A stretch of DNA of 64,000 nt, taken from assembly GCF_902686445.1 (NCBI RefSeq), contig NC_062232.1:93358932-93422931 (forward strand), read 5' to 3'. Shown piece by piece: positions 35,456 through 47,680 of the stretch. The notes below the pieces were generated by a model. That model had not been told where the DNA came from, ran no database searches, and worked only from the letters and a program-made list of their open reading frames with translations. Source of the stretch: Sciurus carolinensis (Eukaryota; Chordata; Mammalia; Rodentia; Sciuridae). The number at the start of each line of letters is the position of its first letter. Position 1 is the first letter of the stretch. Both the position numbers and the translations under genes were made by a program.

Positions 35456-37231
35456 CCCTAATCCATAAAGTCACATAAAGCATTTTGTCGGATTTTTAAA
35501 GTGTAAGAGAATAGGGCACAGATAAGATGCTTGAGAATCCTAAGATAACGCAGACCCCAGTCAGTCAATGCTTTTGTTATATACCAAAGAACCCAGATCA
35601 GGGTAGTACAAAGAATTCTTTCAAAGCATAAAATATCCAGTCTTATTTTTTTTACTTGGATTCTTATTTGTTTGACCTTTTTGTCTTTCTTCATTGTACT
35701 ATATTACTCTACATTTCTACTTCCTGTTCTTTGATTATCCTTCCTAAACTCATTTCAACATTTGTCTTTGGCCTTATGTTTACAAGAATATTGTGGTAAG
35801 TGAATTCATCATTTCATTTCTCTATTGATAGTTTTATGGCATTTTCCTTTCTCTGTCTTATAAAAAATGGTGAAGAAGCATTTCATTAAAACTGATAGGC
35901 ATAATGAGTCATTTAAAATAGTTATGAAACCCAATTCGTAATAGTATGTCTTAGTCCAATGTCCCTGGAGTTATTTTTGGCCTAGGAAGGCAGAGTACTC
36001 TCTGTGTTACAGAGGAGAAACAGAAAAAAAGTGAAAAATGTTTAGTTCTTCTAAATCAAATCAATTTTGATTTAGCCAGAATATAAAAAAGAAAGAAAAT
36101 ATTCACCACACTTAAACACATACACATGTATAATCTTACACAAAGGCTCACTCCAAAATTTGCCTGAGAGTTTATTTTCCCAATTATACAGCTCTCTTTC
36201 TCTTAGAAAATTCTTCTCCATGTAAGTTGCTACTATAGTTGGAAAAAAGACATGGTATATATCTTTTTTATGTCAGTTTTAGTTTATATCTTTAGAATAA
36301 TTTAACTATTAGTCTCTCTACTCCTATTTTTGTCCCTAGGGTCTCTTCTTCTTTGACATCCCTTGCTTTTTACTTTCTCACTGTCTCCTAATCCTTCTAT
36401 TGGGTATATTGATAACCATTGCAGTACACTTGTTGGATTCAATTTCTAGTTGTTTTAAAAATAGTTTATAACTTGCTTTAATCCTTTTAATTTCAAGACT
36501 AAGAACTCTGGGCTGCTTTATGATTTTGACCGGGCAGCTCCCTCTTTAGAGACAGCTCCAAAATTTTGCTATTAGTGACCTGACAGACCTCATAGGGACC
36601 TCCCCTTTCCTCTTCCCTTATTCCATAATGCAACTACTACACATTCCACTTTTTCCATCCAAGAGAGAGATTCCTCTGCTAAGTCTAGGCAGTCTCATGG
36701 AATATCATCCACAAGAAGAATTCTGGCCTTATAAATGTGTGACTAAGACTGTGTTAAGTCCCTCGAATCTCTCTCCCTCTTGCTCTCTCCTCCAACCAGT
36801 CCCTTTTCTCTGTTAAGTATTCTGTCTCATTTTGGTTAATTGAAATTTCTGCTGTCAGGAGGCTCTATCCTTAAATCTGATGAATTAACATTCCTTCACA
36901 GGAATTTCCAATTCAGCAAAAGAGGCTGCCCCTTCAGTTAGAATTGGAGAATAAATTCTCCTTCTTTCTCTATTCCCTCGCTTCAACATTATACTTATAT
37001 GAATAATGGATACCACTTCCTTTGGATAGACTCCTTCCCCCTTCTGTATCTACTATCAAAGATACAGAGAACATTTGCAAGACATGTACATATTCAGATC
37101 CCTTTTGTGTAAATGTCCTTCTTAGAAGTTACTTAGGTATGATCCTGAAATGAGAGCTACAATATTTCAGCTAGCACCTTTGTAATTTCGCCACCAAAGA
37201 CATGAGTCCTGCAGTGCACAAGTACTTGGAT
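35456..37231. other. Unassigned 1.8-kb interval
   Basis: Pyrimidine-rich in its second half. No gene or repeat family recognised. Confidence 0.4.
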
Positions 37232-37725
37232 TTGTTTATTCACTCAACAGATACTGAGTTTGTGCTACAGTTTTGATTGCTGGTGATAGAGCAATGAACA
37301 AGAAAGACATGCTTCTAGCCATAATAGACCTTTCCTGTAGCAGCAGGGGCATATATAAAATAAGTAAACAGATTAATAAGATCAGTTTTGGTAGTGTTAT
37401 GCATTATGAAGAAGAGGAAAACATGCTAGAAACTGAGCAGAATTAGAGGGACACTACACAGTGAAAGGTCAGAGAAGATCTCTTTCATGATGTGAACATC
37501 GAGTCAAGATCTGAAATTTGAGAAGTAAGAAGCCATGTGAAGTTCTAGAGAAAGGCTATTTCAGGCAAAAAGAACAACTCCAGTATGGATAAACAGCTCA
37601 GTGTGACTGCAGCACAATGAACAAGGGGGAGAGTGGTACTAAATTAGATCACAAAGGTAGACAGGGGAATATTCTGTTGAGGAAAGTTTTAGATAAGCTC
37701 CATTATTATAATACACATAGTTGAA
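37232..37725 (-). mobile_element. L2 LINE 3' fragment, antisense
   Basis: Plus-strand reading is the complement of L2: 'actcaacagatactgagttt', 'gatagagcaatgaacaagaa', 'gagaagatctctttcatgat', 'ctatttcaggcaaaaagaac' and 'agggggagagtggtacta' in order. Ancient and diverged. Confidence 0.8.
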
Positions 37726-37794
37726 GGGCCCACATAGACTTGGGTCACTTTTACAGTCTTCTCCCCAATAGGACCACTCAGTTTCTTACCCACA

Positions 37795-37910
37795 TTGAGG
37801 ACTACCAACCAATCTGGTTTTCCTGGAACTGCCCTGGTTTTAGCACTGAAAGTCTATGTCCCAGTTAATCCCTCAGTCTTGGACAAACCAGAATGATTAA
37901 TCATCTTATC
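37795..37910. mobile_element. Palindromic DNA-transposon-like element
   Basis: The arms at 37803-37831 and 37872-37905 are imperfect inverted copies (around 'aatctggttttcctgg' and its complement), enclosing 'ggttttagcactgaaagtc'. I recognise the consensus as a widely dispersed short mammalian palindrome, but not its family name for certain. Confidence 0.65.
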
Positions 37911-39872
37911 ATATCTTAAATCCTTGGTACCTGACATGCAGAAATACCATTCCAAGGTCTGAGTTGTATCTTTCCCAAAGTTGCACAACAAAGGCACGAA
38001 GTATTCAGTGCAACCCACCCTAACTCTCTTCTTCCATTTCAACACTCAGGTTTCCTTTTCTTCTTCCCAAGGAAGAGGCAAAAGTATCTGATTAGGGAAG
38101 GATGGATGTAGGAGAAAAGTGAGTTTAAGACTTGCAGAGACATCATCTCTGAAATAGCCTTCATGAAATACATCATCTTCTGAAATAGCCTTTCATTGAT
38201 TTGGAAGTCAATGAAAAAGAATGGGAGGCTTACAGATTGGCAGCAAAGACCCAGTTGATGCCAGGCAGACTTGGACACGGACCAGCTCTGCAAGTTTCTG
38301 TGACCCTTCCCATCTGCGGGAAAACCAAGAGATACATCATCATTTCTTCCTATTAAAGGCTTGGAGGGTCTCCAGGGGAAAGTGCTATCTGTACTGAAAT
38401 TAAAGTTTAGAGGACTACCACTTTTAAATCAAAGGCAAGAGGGAAATGCATTGGGAAATGGTGGGGTCACCTGTAAGATAAACTCCCTTCTTGTTGTAAT
38501 ATAATCTCTAAGAGTCCATTGCAGTTTGTCAATTGACCATAATGTAGGGAGTCTTGTTATACTCATACTTATTGGAGAGAAGGACCAATAAGTAGCAAGC
38601 TCCTGATTTTTGCATACAAACTGTAACCATTTGGAAGAAGGAGACAGAAGTTGAAGCACAGCTTCTCTGCAAAAAAATAGACACTTGTTCTCTGCTCAAT
38701 TGCATTTTGTGAAATGCCCTTTAATTTAAGATGCTCTTGTTTTTGCTGCTGTATTTTTTAAATAAAAGCTCATTATCTGAAGCACCATTAACCTTCAGCA
38801 CCATTGACATAAATATGATGCACTCTCCATATTAAACACAAACTGTTCAGCAGCTCGAGGACTGACCCATAAGCAGGACACTCAGGAGGTGACCACAGTG
38901 AGATGCACAGCCAGATGGTGAGCCAGAGGCACTAATGGGGGTAGATTATTCAGGGAAATGAGTAAGGATGGAGGGGATAAAAATCATTTCTGACTATTAA
39001 AGGGATTAATCATTATAGAAGCATGATTATTTGTTGTTTTACAAACATTAGTGTCAACCTAAATGTTCCTGTCACTCAGTACCATGGATGTCACTGGCAG
39101 GCACTCAGTCAGGACTTGTTGACTGGAACAGAAAGAACATGGGTAATAGAAATCCACTTTATCCAATATCTGCAAAATTAATTTTAGCAGAGGTTCAGAA
39201 TTCCTCACAGAAGTAAATGTGACTGGCTTGGATTTTCTCTTCTGTGTTTTCCCTAGCTTGAGAGTGGGACCATGGAAGCCATTATTTAGGTTGTTGTGTA
39301 GTTTGGAAGGTGCCCCCTCCCCAACACATCCACCATTTCCCACTGGTGGTACACATTCATAAACATTCAATTTTCAAAATCCCAAATTTATTTCTCTGGA
39401 TTAAAGCATTGAGGTGTTTATGTATAATGGTTCAGGAAAACATAAGTCCCAAAATAATTGTTGAATTATGTATCAGCATTTTGGCACAACTTAGTAACTT
39501 AGAACTGCCTTATCATAGAAGATCTCACTGAATCCTGAGGAATGAATATGGATCATTTTTAATGGGGGTAGTTATCATAGGAGTACAAGGAATGCAGATC
39601 AGTTCCAAAGTATGGAGCATTGCTGGGAAGAGCAGGGGGAATGACAAGGACTTCTCTGAGCAGCTGTAGTACTAGAACCCAGAAAGCAATAGAGAGCAGA
39701 AATGATATTGAGAGGTACAAGCAAGATGAAGAAATATAAGTAATGAAATGATCAGCAGATGAGGCAAAGAAAATAAACTAGGTTAAACAAAGATTGGAGT
39801 TTCAATCATCTGTATTAATGTCCTATTGTCATGAATGCTTTATTATAGTACATTTTCTGAGGTCAAATCATT
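37911..39872. other. Unassigned 2-kb interval
   Basis: No repeat family or gene recognised apart from a short local duplication at 38141-38196. An antisense 103-codon frame at 39059-39370 is open but without recognisable features. Confidence 0.4.
38141..38196. repeat. Local 30-bp tandem duplication
   Basis: 'catcatctctgaaatagcct' at 38141 is repeated with one inserted base at 38171. The offset is 30 bases. Confidence 0.85.
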
Positions 39873-39874
39873 GT

Positions 39875-40390
39875 TGATATTAATTAAGTTCAACAAATAT
39901 TTACCACACATAGCATATTGTACTCAGCACAGACAGACAAAAGTGAGAGAGTCATTTGCAAAGTTTATAGCCTGGTCAAGTTTACCTGTAATTTTAATCA
40001 GTGTAATGGAAAATAAGATGATAAGTAGTTTATTGTATAAAGAAGCATGAAGAAGGGGCCTAATGCAACTTTGGGTATGGTCAAGGAAAACTTCTCAGAG
40101 AAGTACACTTTCATGTTGATGCCTGAAGGTTCAATTTAAGTATGTCATGATGGGAGTTGGAAGCAAGTTTCAGACACAAGAAACAGCATGCACAAAAGTC
40201 TAGGGGCAAAAGAAGTTGACTTTCAAGGAATTGAAAAGAAAATAAGTCTGGTGGGTACACAGTACAAGGCAGAGAGAGGCAAGTAACTGAATTGGAGAGA
40301 TATTCAGCGATCAGGTCATGAAAGAGTCATACCAATGTATTTATACTTTTATGTTAAGAACTATAGGAAGTCAGTTATTTTATATTGGCC
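39875..40390 (-). mobile_element. L2 LINE 3' fragment, antisense
   Basis: 'ttcaacaaatatttaccac' starts the complement of the L2 end; then 'aaggaaaacttctcagagaa', 'gatgcctgaaggttcaattt', 'aagaaacagcatgcacaaaa' and 'agtcaggtcatgaaag'-like wording follow in the right order. Confidence 0.8.
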
Positions 40391-41144
40391 TTCCCAAATC
40401 AACCCACTTTGGGGTGAGGCATTTTCAATTTATTTTTATCAGTGTCACTTCTCTTGGTAGGAAAGACATAGTTATATAAGGGTTATAGATTAGGGCCTTC
40501 AAAGCACCGAAGTGAAATACTTTTTGAACAAGTCATTTAAATTCAAGATGTTTGTACCTTCCCTGGGAAGGTCACATGACTCAAACAAGAAAGAGTTACC
40601 AAGGGAGCTTGATGTTGATTCCAGTTATCTGTTTAACCCACAAATAGGAGAATTTGACTTATAATATCCCTTCTGACTTTAATGCCCATGATTTTTGGTT
40701 TAGCTCTCCTTTCTGCCTTTCACCCCTTTCACCATGGAGTTATATTCTTTTTGTAACTCCAGTGGGCCCAACTCTATCCACTTGACAGAGATCTTCCTCT
40801 GTTCTCTTAGTCATTGCTCTCTTTTTCAACCAACTGAACCCAAATTAAGATCCTCCTACCATGCTTAATCATTCCAGATGGCCCTTCTGATCCCAGTCAG
40901 TGCTTCTGACTAAGCTACTCTGGTTGTTTGGGAAGCCCCTGTCTCTGTTGGTACATGGTACTTACTGAATTCTACTTCTTTACTTCACCTCAGAAGCACT
41001 ATTAGAAACTAAGATTCTGCTTTGAGTTGTGTCTTTTAGTAGTCCATGGACATTTTTGACTTCCTGGAGGATTGAAAAGAGGCATCTCTTATTTAGCCAT
41101 AAAATAATAGCAATAAGTTATGATTACTGAAGTGGTATGATTGG
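40391..41144. other. Unassigned sequence
   Basis: No gene or repeat recognised. Confidence 0.4.
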
Positions 41145-41300
41145 ATAGAGAGCAAAGAAGCATCATACAGTATGAATTTCAGATCAGTTCTGCCTTGCTA
41201 TGGCTGTGGACCCTTGACTAAGTCACTTATTTTTGCTATCTTGGTTTTCTCTTGACAAAGAGAAAATAATGGATGTGAATTAGGTAATCACTATCACCAC
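41145..41300 (-). mobile_element. MIR SINE, antisense
   Basis: 'cccttgactaagtcactta', 'cttggttttctcttgacaaa', 'ggtaatcactatcacca' follow the MIR complement; an imperfect CAC/CAT triplet run ends it. Confidence 0.75.
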
Positions 41301-42510
41301 CACCATCATCATATACAGGCCTGACATACACTACGCAGGTCATATACCCAGATACATACACTGGCATGTGCCTGCTCACAAGCTCTCAATGTACAACAGG
41401 CCTCTACCTACCCAGGAATTGCACTCTGGGGAAAGAAGAGGTGTAATTCTGGAGTTTATGGCAGAATGTGCACTCACGTAATTCAGTTTCTACACCTGAA
41501 CAACTGTTCTGCTCTTTGGAGCTAAGTATCTGTTTATTCAATAGCTTATTTCATTAATATGCTAGTCTGTCTTCCCAGGATGTCTGACACACATTTCTCA
41601 TCTGCCCCTGTCTGCCAAATGCTTCTTTTGAAGGCATACCTCCCTGTTTTTTGTCTTATGCAAACTTCACTCTGCAAACATATGCAAACTTCAGATACAT
41701 TTGAGCTAGCAGCATTTGCAAGTAATAACTATATTTTTTTCTATGTGTGTGTACTTTGGATATTAAAATGAAAATAGCAAGTTTTTCTTCTTTGGTTGAT
41801 ACCTGAAGTGGTGAATGTGAAAGCTGGAGGCCTTGTCTGAGACAGCTTTGGTCAACCCTATTATAGTAAAATACTGGGAGGCATATTATGACTCCAGTAA
41901 ACAGAACATGGATTTTCAACTTCTCTTGTGTAGAACACAGCTGAGAATCAGGGAAGCTGTAGAATATACTGCTAATGGTCAAAATGGATGCTACATGCCT
42001 TAATGATCATATGTTTTTACACAGGAAGAGAATCCCTCCATCTTGAAACTATGTCAATATAGTTTTAGTGTGCATACTAACCTAACATAATTGGATACTT
42101 TCTTTCCCTACATATAGCAAGTTAGAAAAAGCAAAATGGTAAGGGAACAGAGAGCAGGGGGTACTTCTACTCCTATTGCTAGGTTATTAATATCAATTAT
42201 GCTGATGACTGCAAGAAACTGAAAACAAAGAAGACCCAAGAAAAGAAAACTTCAGCTGTTTGGGACTTTTGAGTGCTACGGAAAATAATGATCTTGTCAT
42301 TCTATTTCCTAAAATCATTATTACATAAAACCACCATACTGAATTTAATGATGACACTAAGTCATCAGGAAAAAACCCTCAAGTTATATTAGATATTTTA
42401 TGTTTAAGTATACATAACTATTTTGTTTGTGTACTTTTAATTTTAAAGGCAAAGCATCATGTCATAGTAAAAAGCACATGGAAACTAAAAAATCCATTTC
42501 TTCCATTGAC
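41301..42510. other. Unassigned 1.2-kb interval
   Basis: An antisense 108-codon frame (41656-41982) overlaps a 70-codon plus frame; neither has recognisable features. No repeat family recognised. Confidence 0.4.
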
Positions 42511-42914
42511 TGTTTCATTCATCAAATATGAATTAAACACTTTGCTATGTATCAGGCACTGGTCATTGAAGGGCAAACTAAGACATAGCCTTTCATCTTA
42601 TAGATCACATTTTTAGTGGGAGAAACAGAAATGGGGACAAGTGATTACAAAGCAAACGGTGCTAAGGGGCCACATAGATGGGCACTTAACCTGGACATGC
42701 ACATTCAGGGAAGGCTTCCTGCAAGATATGATGTCTAAGCTAATATGTTAGTCAGACAAAATGGGGGCAAAGACTTCTATTCAGAGAGTACACTGTGTGT
42801 AATAGACTGAAAATGAAAAAGAATATGGTGTATTTGTGGAAACATATGTAATCTGGTGAGAAAGGGAAGAGGTGCAAGTGCTGGAGAACATGTTAAGATG
42901 TTTGATAATTTTTT

Positions 42915-43125
42915 GCCACAGTGGTGGTGCTTCACAGAACTGACAGAATGCCCTTAAGCCTCAGGAAGGATCACAAAGACTGAAGGTTATAAGAATGCTC
43001 ACCTCCTCCTCTAATCTCTGCTTCTCCCTGCCTCACTGTTTCTAACATTTAAAATCTCAACAATTTGATTAACTCCTAAACTTTCATGATACAAATAAAT
43101 TCTGTTACTATAAAAACAAAAAAAA
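42915..43125 (+). pseudogene. 5'-truncated processed retrocopy of unknown transcript
   Basis: This block interrupts the L2. It has AATAAA at 43094-43099 and an A-rich tail from about 43112, the spacing of a normal polyadenylated mRNA end. Direct repeats 42899-42914 and 43126-43141 match at 14 of 16 positions. It was therefore probably copied by L1 machinery from an RNA polymerase II transcript. Only about 195 bases before the tail were copied, no coding part is evident, and I cannot identify the parent gene. Confidence 0.65.
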
Positions 43126-43304
43126 ATGTTTGACACTTTTTATGAAGACAATAGAAAACAATTGAAGAGTGTTCTTATGTAGTAATCTGACTTGCATTTT
43201 AAAATTTAAAACATTTACTCTAGCTACAGTGTGGAGAATAGGTTGAAGGGAAGAATACTAGAGACAGAATAAGGATATGGAACTTCCCCTCAGAATCTCC
43301 TACA

Positions 43305-43405
43305 AACATCTGGATATTTTGGGGTCCTTATCTCAGGTCTTAACAGCACATAGTAAACATTAAATAAATAAGTGCTTGTTGGATGAATGAATGTATAAAT
43401 GATGT
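43305..43405 (+). mobile_element. L2-type 3' tail, plus orientation
   Basis: 'cttaacagcacatagtaaac', 'attaaataaataagtgcttg' and 'ttggatgaatgaatg' match the end of an L2-type LINE. It lies within the larger antisense L2 and has the opposite orientation. Confidence 0.55.
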
Positions 43406-43489
43406 TTCTATATTTAGGGGGATCAAAAGAGAACTTTCTGGATTACATGGAAAGGAAAAATGAAGAAGACAAATTTAGTTTTACTTATC

Positions 43490-43876
43490 AGATAGTCTCC
43501 TTTCTGGTATTATAACAAATACCTGCGATAAAGGTAATTATAAAGAAAAGAGATTTACTTAGGCTCTTAGTTTTGTAGGTTCCAGTCCATGGTCATTTAA
43601 CTCCACTGCTTTTGGGTCTTTGGTGAGGCAGTACCTCATGGCAGTGAGTGCAATGCAAAGGAAAACCATATGTCTCTTGGCAGAAAGTAAAAAAGAGAAA
43701 TAAGAAAGGGACTTGTGTCACACCATTCCCTTCAAGGTCACAACCCTAAATGACCAGTGACCAGAAAACCGCCCATTAGAAACCTCTTAGTTTCTACACC
43801 TCCCAAGAATACAAAGTTGGGGGCTAAATTGCTAGTACATGGGCATTTGGGTGACAATTAAGATCCAAACTACAGC
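43490..43876 (-). mobile_element. Solo MaLR-like LTR, antisense, nested in L2
   Basis: Plus-strand wording matches the other antisense LTRs: 'tggtattataacaaatacct', 'tagttttgtaggttccagtc', 'gaggcagtacctcatggcag', 'cattcccttcaaggtc', 'gtttctacacctcccaaga', 'aagatccaaactacagca'. Confidence 0.8.
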
Positions 43877-44080
43877 AGCCTGTATTTACTAAAGTACTCA
43901 CTGCATGGCAGCAGTGTTTGAAGTGCTCATGCATTCTGCACAACAAATCTGAATTATACTTTAATTTGATTCCTCTGAATAAAAGTTAGAAGACCTCCTA
44001 GGAGCCTATTTCAGTAATTGAGGTAAGTAATAATGGTAGTCAAAATCAGTATGGTAGTAATGAATGTGGTAAGAAATGGG

Positions 44081-44515
44081 TCATTATCATTTGGATGTGA
44101 GGTGTCCCCTAAAAGCTTGTGTGTGAGACAATGCAACAAGGTTTAAAAGTGAAATGATTGGGTTGTAAGAACCTTAACCCTATCAGTGAATTAATGCCCT
44201 GATGGGGATTAATTGAGTGGTAACTGAAGACAGGTAGAGGGTGACTAGAGGAGATATGTATTGAGGATGTGTCTTTGGGGTATATATTTTGTATCTGGCC
44301 AGTGGAATCTTTCTCTTCTTCATGATCATCATTTCTTGAGCTACTTCCCTCCACCATACTCTTCTGTCATGATATTCTGCCTTACCTTGAGCCCCAGGGA
44401 ATGGAACTGACTGTCTATGGACTGGGACCTCTGAAACTGTGAGCCCACATTTTTCCTCCTCTGATTTTTCTTGTCAGATTTTTCTGTTGCAGCAGTGAAA
44501 AGGCTGATTAAAACA
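44081..44515 (+). mobile_element. Solo MaLR-like LTR (copy E), plus orientation, nested in L2
   Basis: Same family as copy A: 'ggatgtgaggtgtcccctaa', 'gtgaaatgattgggttgtaa', 'gtggtaactgaagacaggta', 'tatattttgtatctggcc' and an end in 'ctgattaaaaca'. The L2 sequence reads from '..aagaaatgg' directly to 'tggattctgag' if the LTR is removed. The start base is uncertain because the first dinucleotide has mutated. An antisense 82-codon frame inside it matches one in the LTR at 58599. Confidence 0.85.
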
Positions 44516-44895
44516 TGGTGGATTCTGAGTATATTTTGAAGGCAGAGGCAACAGAATTTCCTGATGGATTAAATATGACTATAAGAGAAGAGATGGCTCC
44601 AACACTCTTCCAAGGTTTGTGACCTAAGCATAGGATGTATGTTGCCAGACATTGAAATGAGGAATGCTGTGGGTGGATTGGTGGTTACATTTTGAACTTA
44701 GTGAGTTTGAGATGGATATTAAACATCCAAGTGAAGATATCAAACAGGCAGTTGGTTTTATGAATGATGTTTGGAGACGAGTATAGGGTAAATAAGTGAA
44801 AACCAGGAGGCTAGATGAGAGTAGTGAATAAAGGGGTACACATAGAGTAAGAAAATAAGAACTGAACCCTAGGGGTTGTAATATTAATAGACCTG

Positions 44896-46165
44896 TTTCA
44901 TTTGACCAGAAACTAACCCTTCCTGTCTGCTGTTTGTAGAGTAAGTATTACAACAACCAATCTGCCCCCAGCAGCCTCCTGAAAGGCACCTAGGACTTTA
45001 GTTTTAACTCTCTAGACTACTTCCCATTGTGCATTCCTCTCATGGCAACAACAGCTAAATCCTCCATGTGATATTTAAACCTCAAGAGGTTACTTGGTTA
45101 TAAATATTTATCATTTCCTCCAGGCTAATATAATGATTATTAATCCCAGCCAAATAAGAATCCATTCTTACCAGGGTAAGGAGATTTTTTTCTCTGCATA
45201 ATTCATATGCAAATATTTTGAAAAGCAGTTTGAAATGCAAGCTGCCACCTGTCAGTTTGCTTTTTGCAAGGGAGGGGGAGGCACCATTGTCCCTGATTTC
45301 TGAGAAGAGGAGCACTTGCCTTATTCCAGGCATCTTCAGCTTATTATTTGCAGGCTGAAAGGCTCATATGGTAGGTATTATTTTAAGTAGAAGATCCACA
45401 CCCGAAGCTATTGCACAATATTTACCATCATTGAGGACTTTTCTTTTACTTTGAGGCCATCCTTCTTCTTCACTGCTCTTGGGGTGCAGGCACAGAATTG
45501 GAAACACTGATTTCAAAATGTGGATGGGAAAAAGAGAAGTAGCAAATGCTGGGGCTGAAGCATGTGCTCCGAGGTCACCATGTTCCCTGTTCTATCTCCA
45601 GGTAGGATTGCACCCAGAATTGGTCCTAATTCCCTTGAAACTCTTTAGGTTTATTTTTCATTGGTCCTACGTCTAAAAGGCTTGAGTTAATCTTGATTTC
45701 TAAGCTCTATGGCTCCTGTGATAATGGTAATTCACAGAACAGGCTCTTTGCACAGATATATGCATGCTTTTTAAGAAAGAGTTTTAAGATTGGGATGTGT
45801 AGGGGTACCCAAAAACTTTCCCAGGGGCACACAGGCACAGTTTGAAGAAAATCAATTGCCAGATTCTCAATTTTCTTAAGTGCTTTTCCTAAAATATATC
45901 TATAGATATAATGTCTTTTCATTTCTCACTTTGTACCTCTCCTTTCGATGTCACCCTACAGTTAACTGCCCTACAAAAGAAAAATATACCCCTCAACCAT
46001 GCAAACCTTATTTCTTCGTGCAGTACATCCTCAGATTATTGCTATAGAATGCAATATCTCAGATGTAGTACCTGGTAAGAGTAGTACAAAGAAAACATTG
46101 GTTTAAAAAGTGCTTTTTGTAAGTTTTGCATTAACTAGTGGTCTAATGCTTTCTCCTTGTCTTGG
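44896..46165. other. Low-repeat interval, candidate regulatory DNA
   Basis: I recognise no transposon in this 1.27 kb, which is unusual between dense repeats. Around 45060-45360 it has several factor-site-like words: the octamer atgcaaat near 45210, homeodomain-type 'taatgattattaat' near 45130, an E-box cacctg near 45247 and catatg near 45366. Such words are common by chance, so the call is tentative. No exon is evident. Confidence 0.35.
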
Positions 46166-46167
46166 TG

Positions 46168-46325
46168 CTGTTCTCTTTTTTTTAGTTTTTTTATTTTTAT
46201 TTTTACAGACTGCCTTTTGATTCATTGTACACAAATGAGGTTTCATTTCTATGGTTGTACATAATGTAGATTCACACCATTCATGTAATCATACATATAC
46301 ACAGAGTAATACTGTCTCAGTCCAC
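46168..46325 (-). mobile_element. Short L1 3' end, antisense
   Basis: T-rich start, then 'acagactgccttttgattca', 'ttgtacacaaatgagg', 'gtagattcacaccattcatg' and 'atcatacatatacacagagt'. It matches the first part of the L1 at 47921 almost word for word. Severely 5'-truncated. Confidence 0.85.
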
Positions 46326-46725
46326 TGTCTTTGCTAATTTCAGCAAAGTACATCAAACTGAAGTCTTCATAGCAGAAAGTCTACTTATACAGAGAAGTAA
46401 AATGAATGTTTGCAAAATGTTCAATCTACTCTGTAAGATTTAAGCTTTAGAATATAAACTTCATTTCAATAGGTTAATTTCTACCTCTCAGATATGTTTC
46501 ATTTATGTCAAATTGTTTCCAATAAGGAAGGGAAATTATTGACCTATGCATGCACAATAGTTCTCAAATGTCCATCTCTCTATCCATCTGTCATGCCATT
46601 TAATTGGTACTTTGAAACCATCTAGGTCAGAAATTAAAATTTGACATGAAATATTAGATCCTAATTCATAGCCTATGGGAAAAGTCATAATGTACAGTTT
46701 TAAACATCATGAATTTTTTTCATTT
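46326..46725. other. Unassigned sequence
   Basis: No gene or repeat recognised. Confidence 0.35.
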
Positions 46726-47680
46726 AAATTTATTGTAACTGATACCTAAAAACATAAAAATTGTACATATTAATGGGATACCATGTGATGTTTTGATATG
46801 TACACATAATGTAACATGTACACATGTTTGTATAATGTGTGATGGTTATGTGTAATGTTTACACTTATCTATATATGCAATGTTAAATCAAGGTAAACAT
46901 TTCTATCTCCTCAAACATTGATTATTTCTTGATAGTGAAAACTTCAATGTACTTCTAGCTTTTTGAAATGTACAGTTCATTATTGTTTTCTGAATTATCC
47001 TGCTGTGCACACCAAATTCTTACTCATAACTGAAAGTTAGTACCTATTGATAAATCCCAGTCCATCCCTCTCTCTGTCCCCCCCTCTCCCTGTCTCCTAT
47101 AACCACCAATCTACTCTCAACTGCTATAAGATCAACAAGTTTTTTCAGATTCCACATGAGTAAGATTACATGGTACTTGTATTTCTCTACCTGCCTGTTT
47201 CATTTAACATAATGATTTCCAATTTTTGCCCATGTTGTTGCAAATGACAAGGTTTCACTTTTATGGCTTAATAGTACTCCATGTGTACACACCCCATTTT
47301 CTTTATCCACTCATCAGTTGATGGATACTTATATCATTTCCATTTCTTTGCTATTGTGAATAGTGCTATAATAAACATGGGAATGCAGATGTCTCTTGGA
47401 CATGGCAATTTCATTTACTTTGGCTGTTTAACCACTAGTAGTTGTGCTAGATCATAGGAAAGCTCATTTTTAACTTTTCAAGAGTCCTGCATAATATTTT
47501 CTATAACAACTGTACTAATTTTCATTCTTATCAACAGTGCCTATGGTTCCCTTTTCTCCACATCCTTGCCAACACTTGTTATTTTAGACATTTTGATGAT
47601 AGCCATTCTTAGTTGGATGATGTAACAGCATTGTAGTTTTGATTTGGATTTCCCTGATGTTCAGTGGTATTAAACATTTT

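Larger units (their letters stand above)
42511..44895 (-). mobile_element. L2 LINE remnant with decayed reverse transcriptase, split by three insertions
   Basis: On the minus strand this is an L2 running from the reverse-transcriptase region (near 44895) to the 3' end (42511). The complement of the L2 segment coding for the conserved 'LDYCNSLL' stretch lies near 43985-44030. Farther upstream in the element, plus-strand wording 'aaacatccaagtgaagatat' and 'ctgaaccctaggggttg' corresponds to the region before and after the YADD box, which seems deleted. No frame is intact. The copy is interrupted by a short retrocopy (42915-43125) and by two LTRs (43490-43876 and 44081-44515). L2 sequence resumes after each; between about 43275 and 43490 other sequence intervenes. 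Confidence 0.8.
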
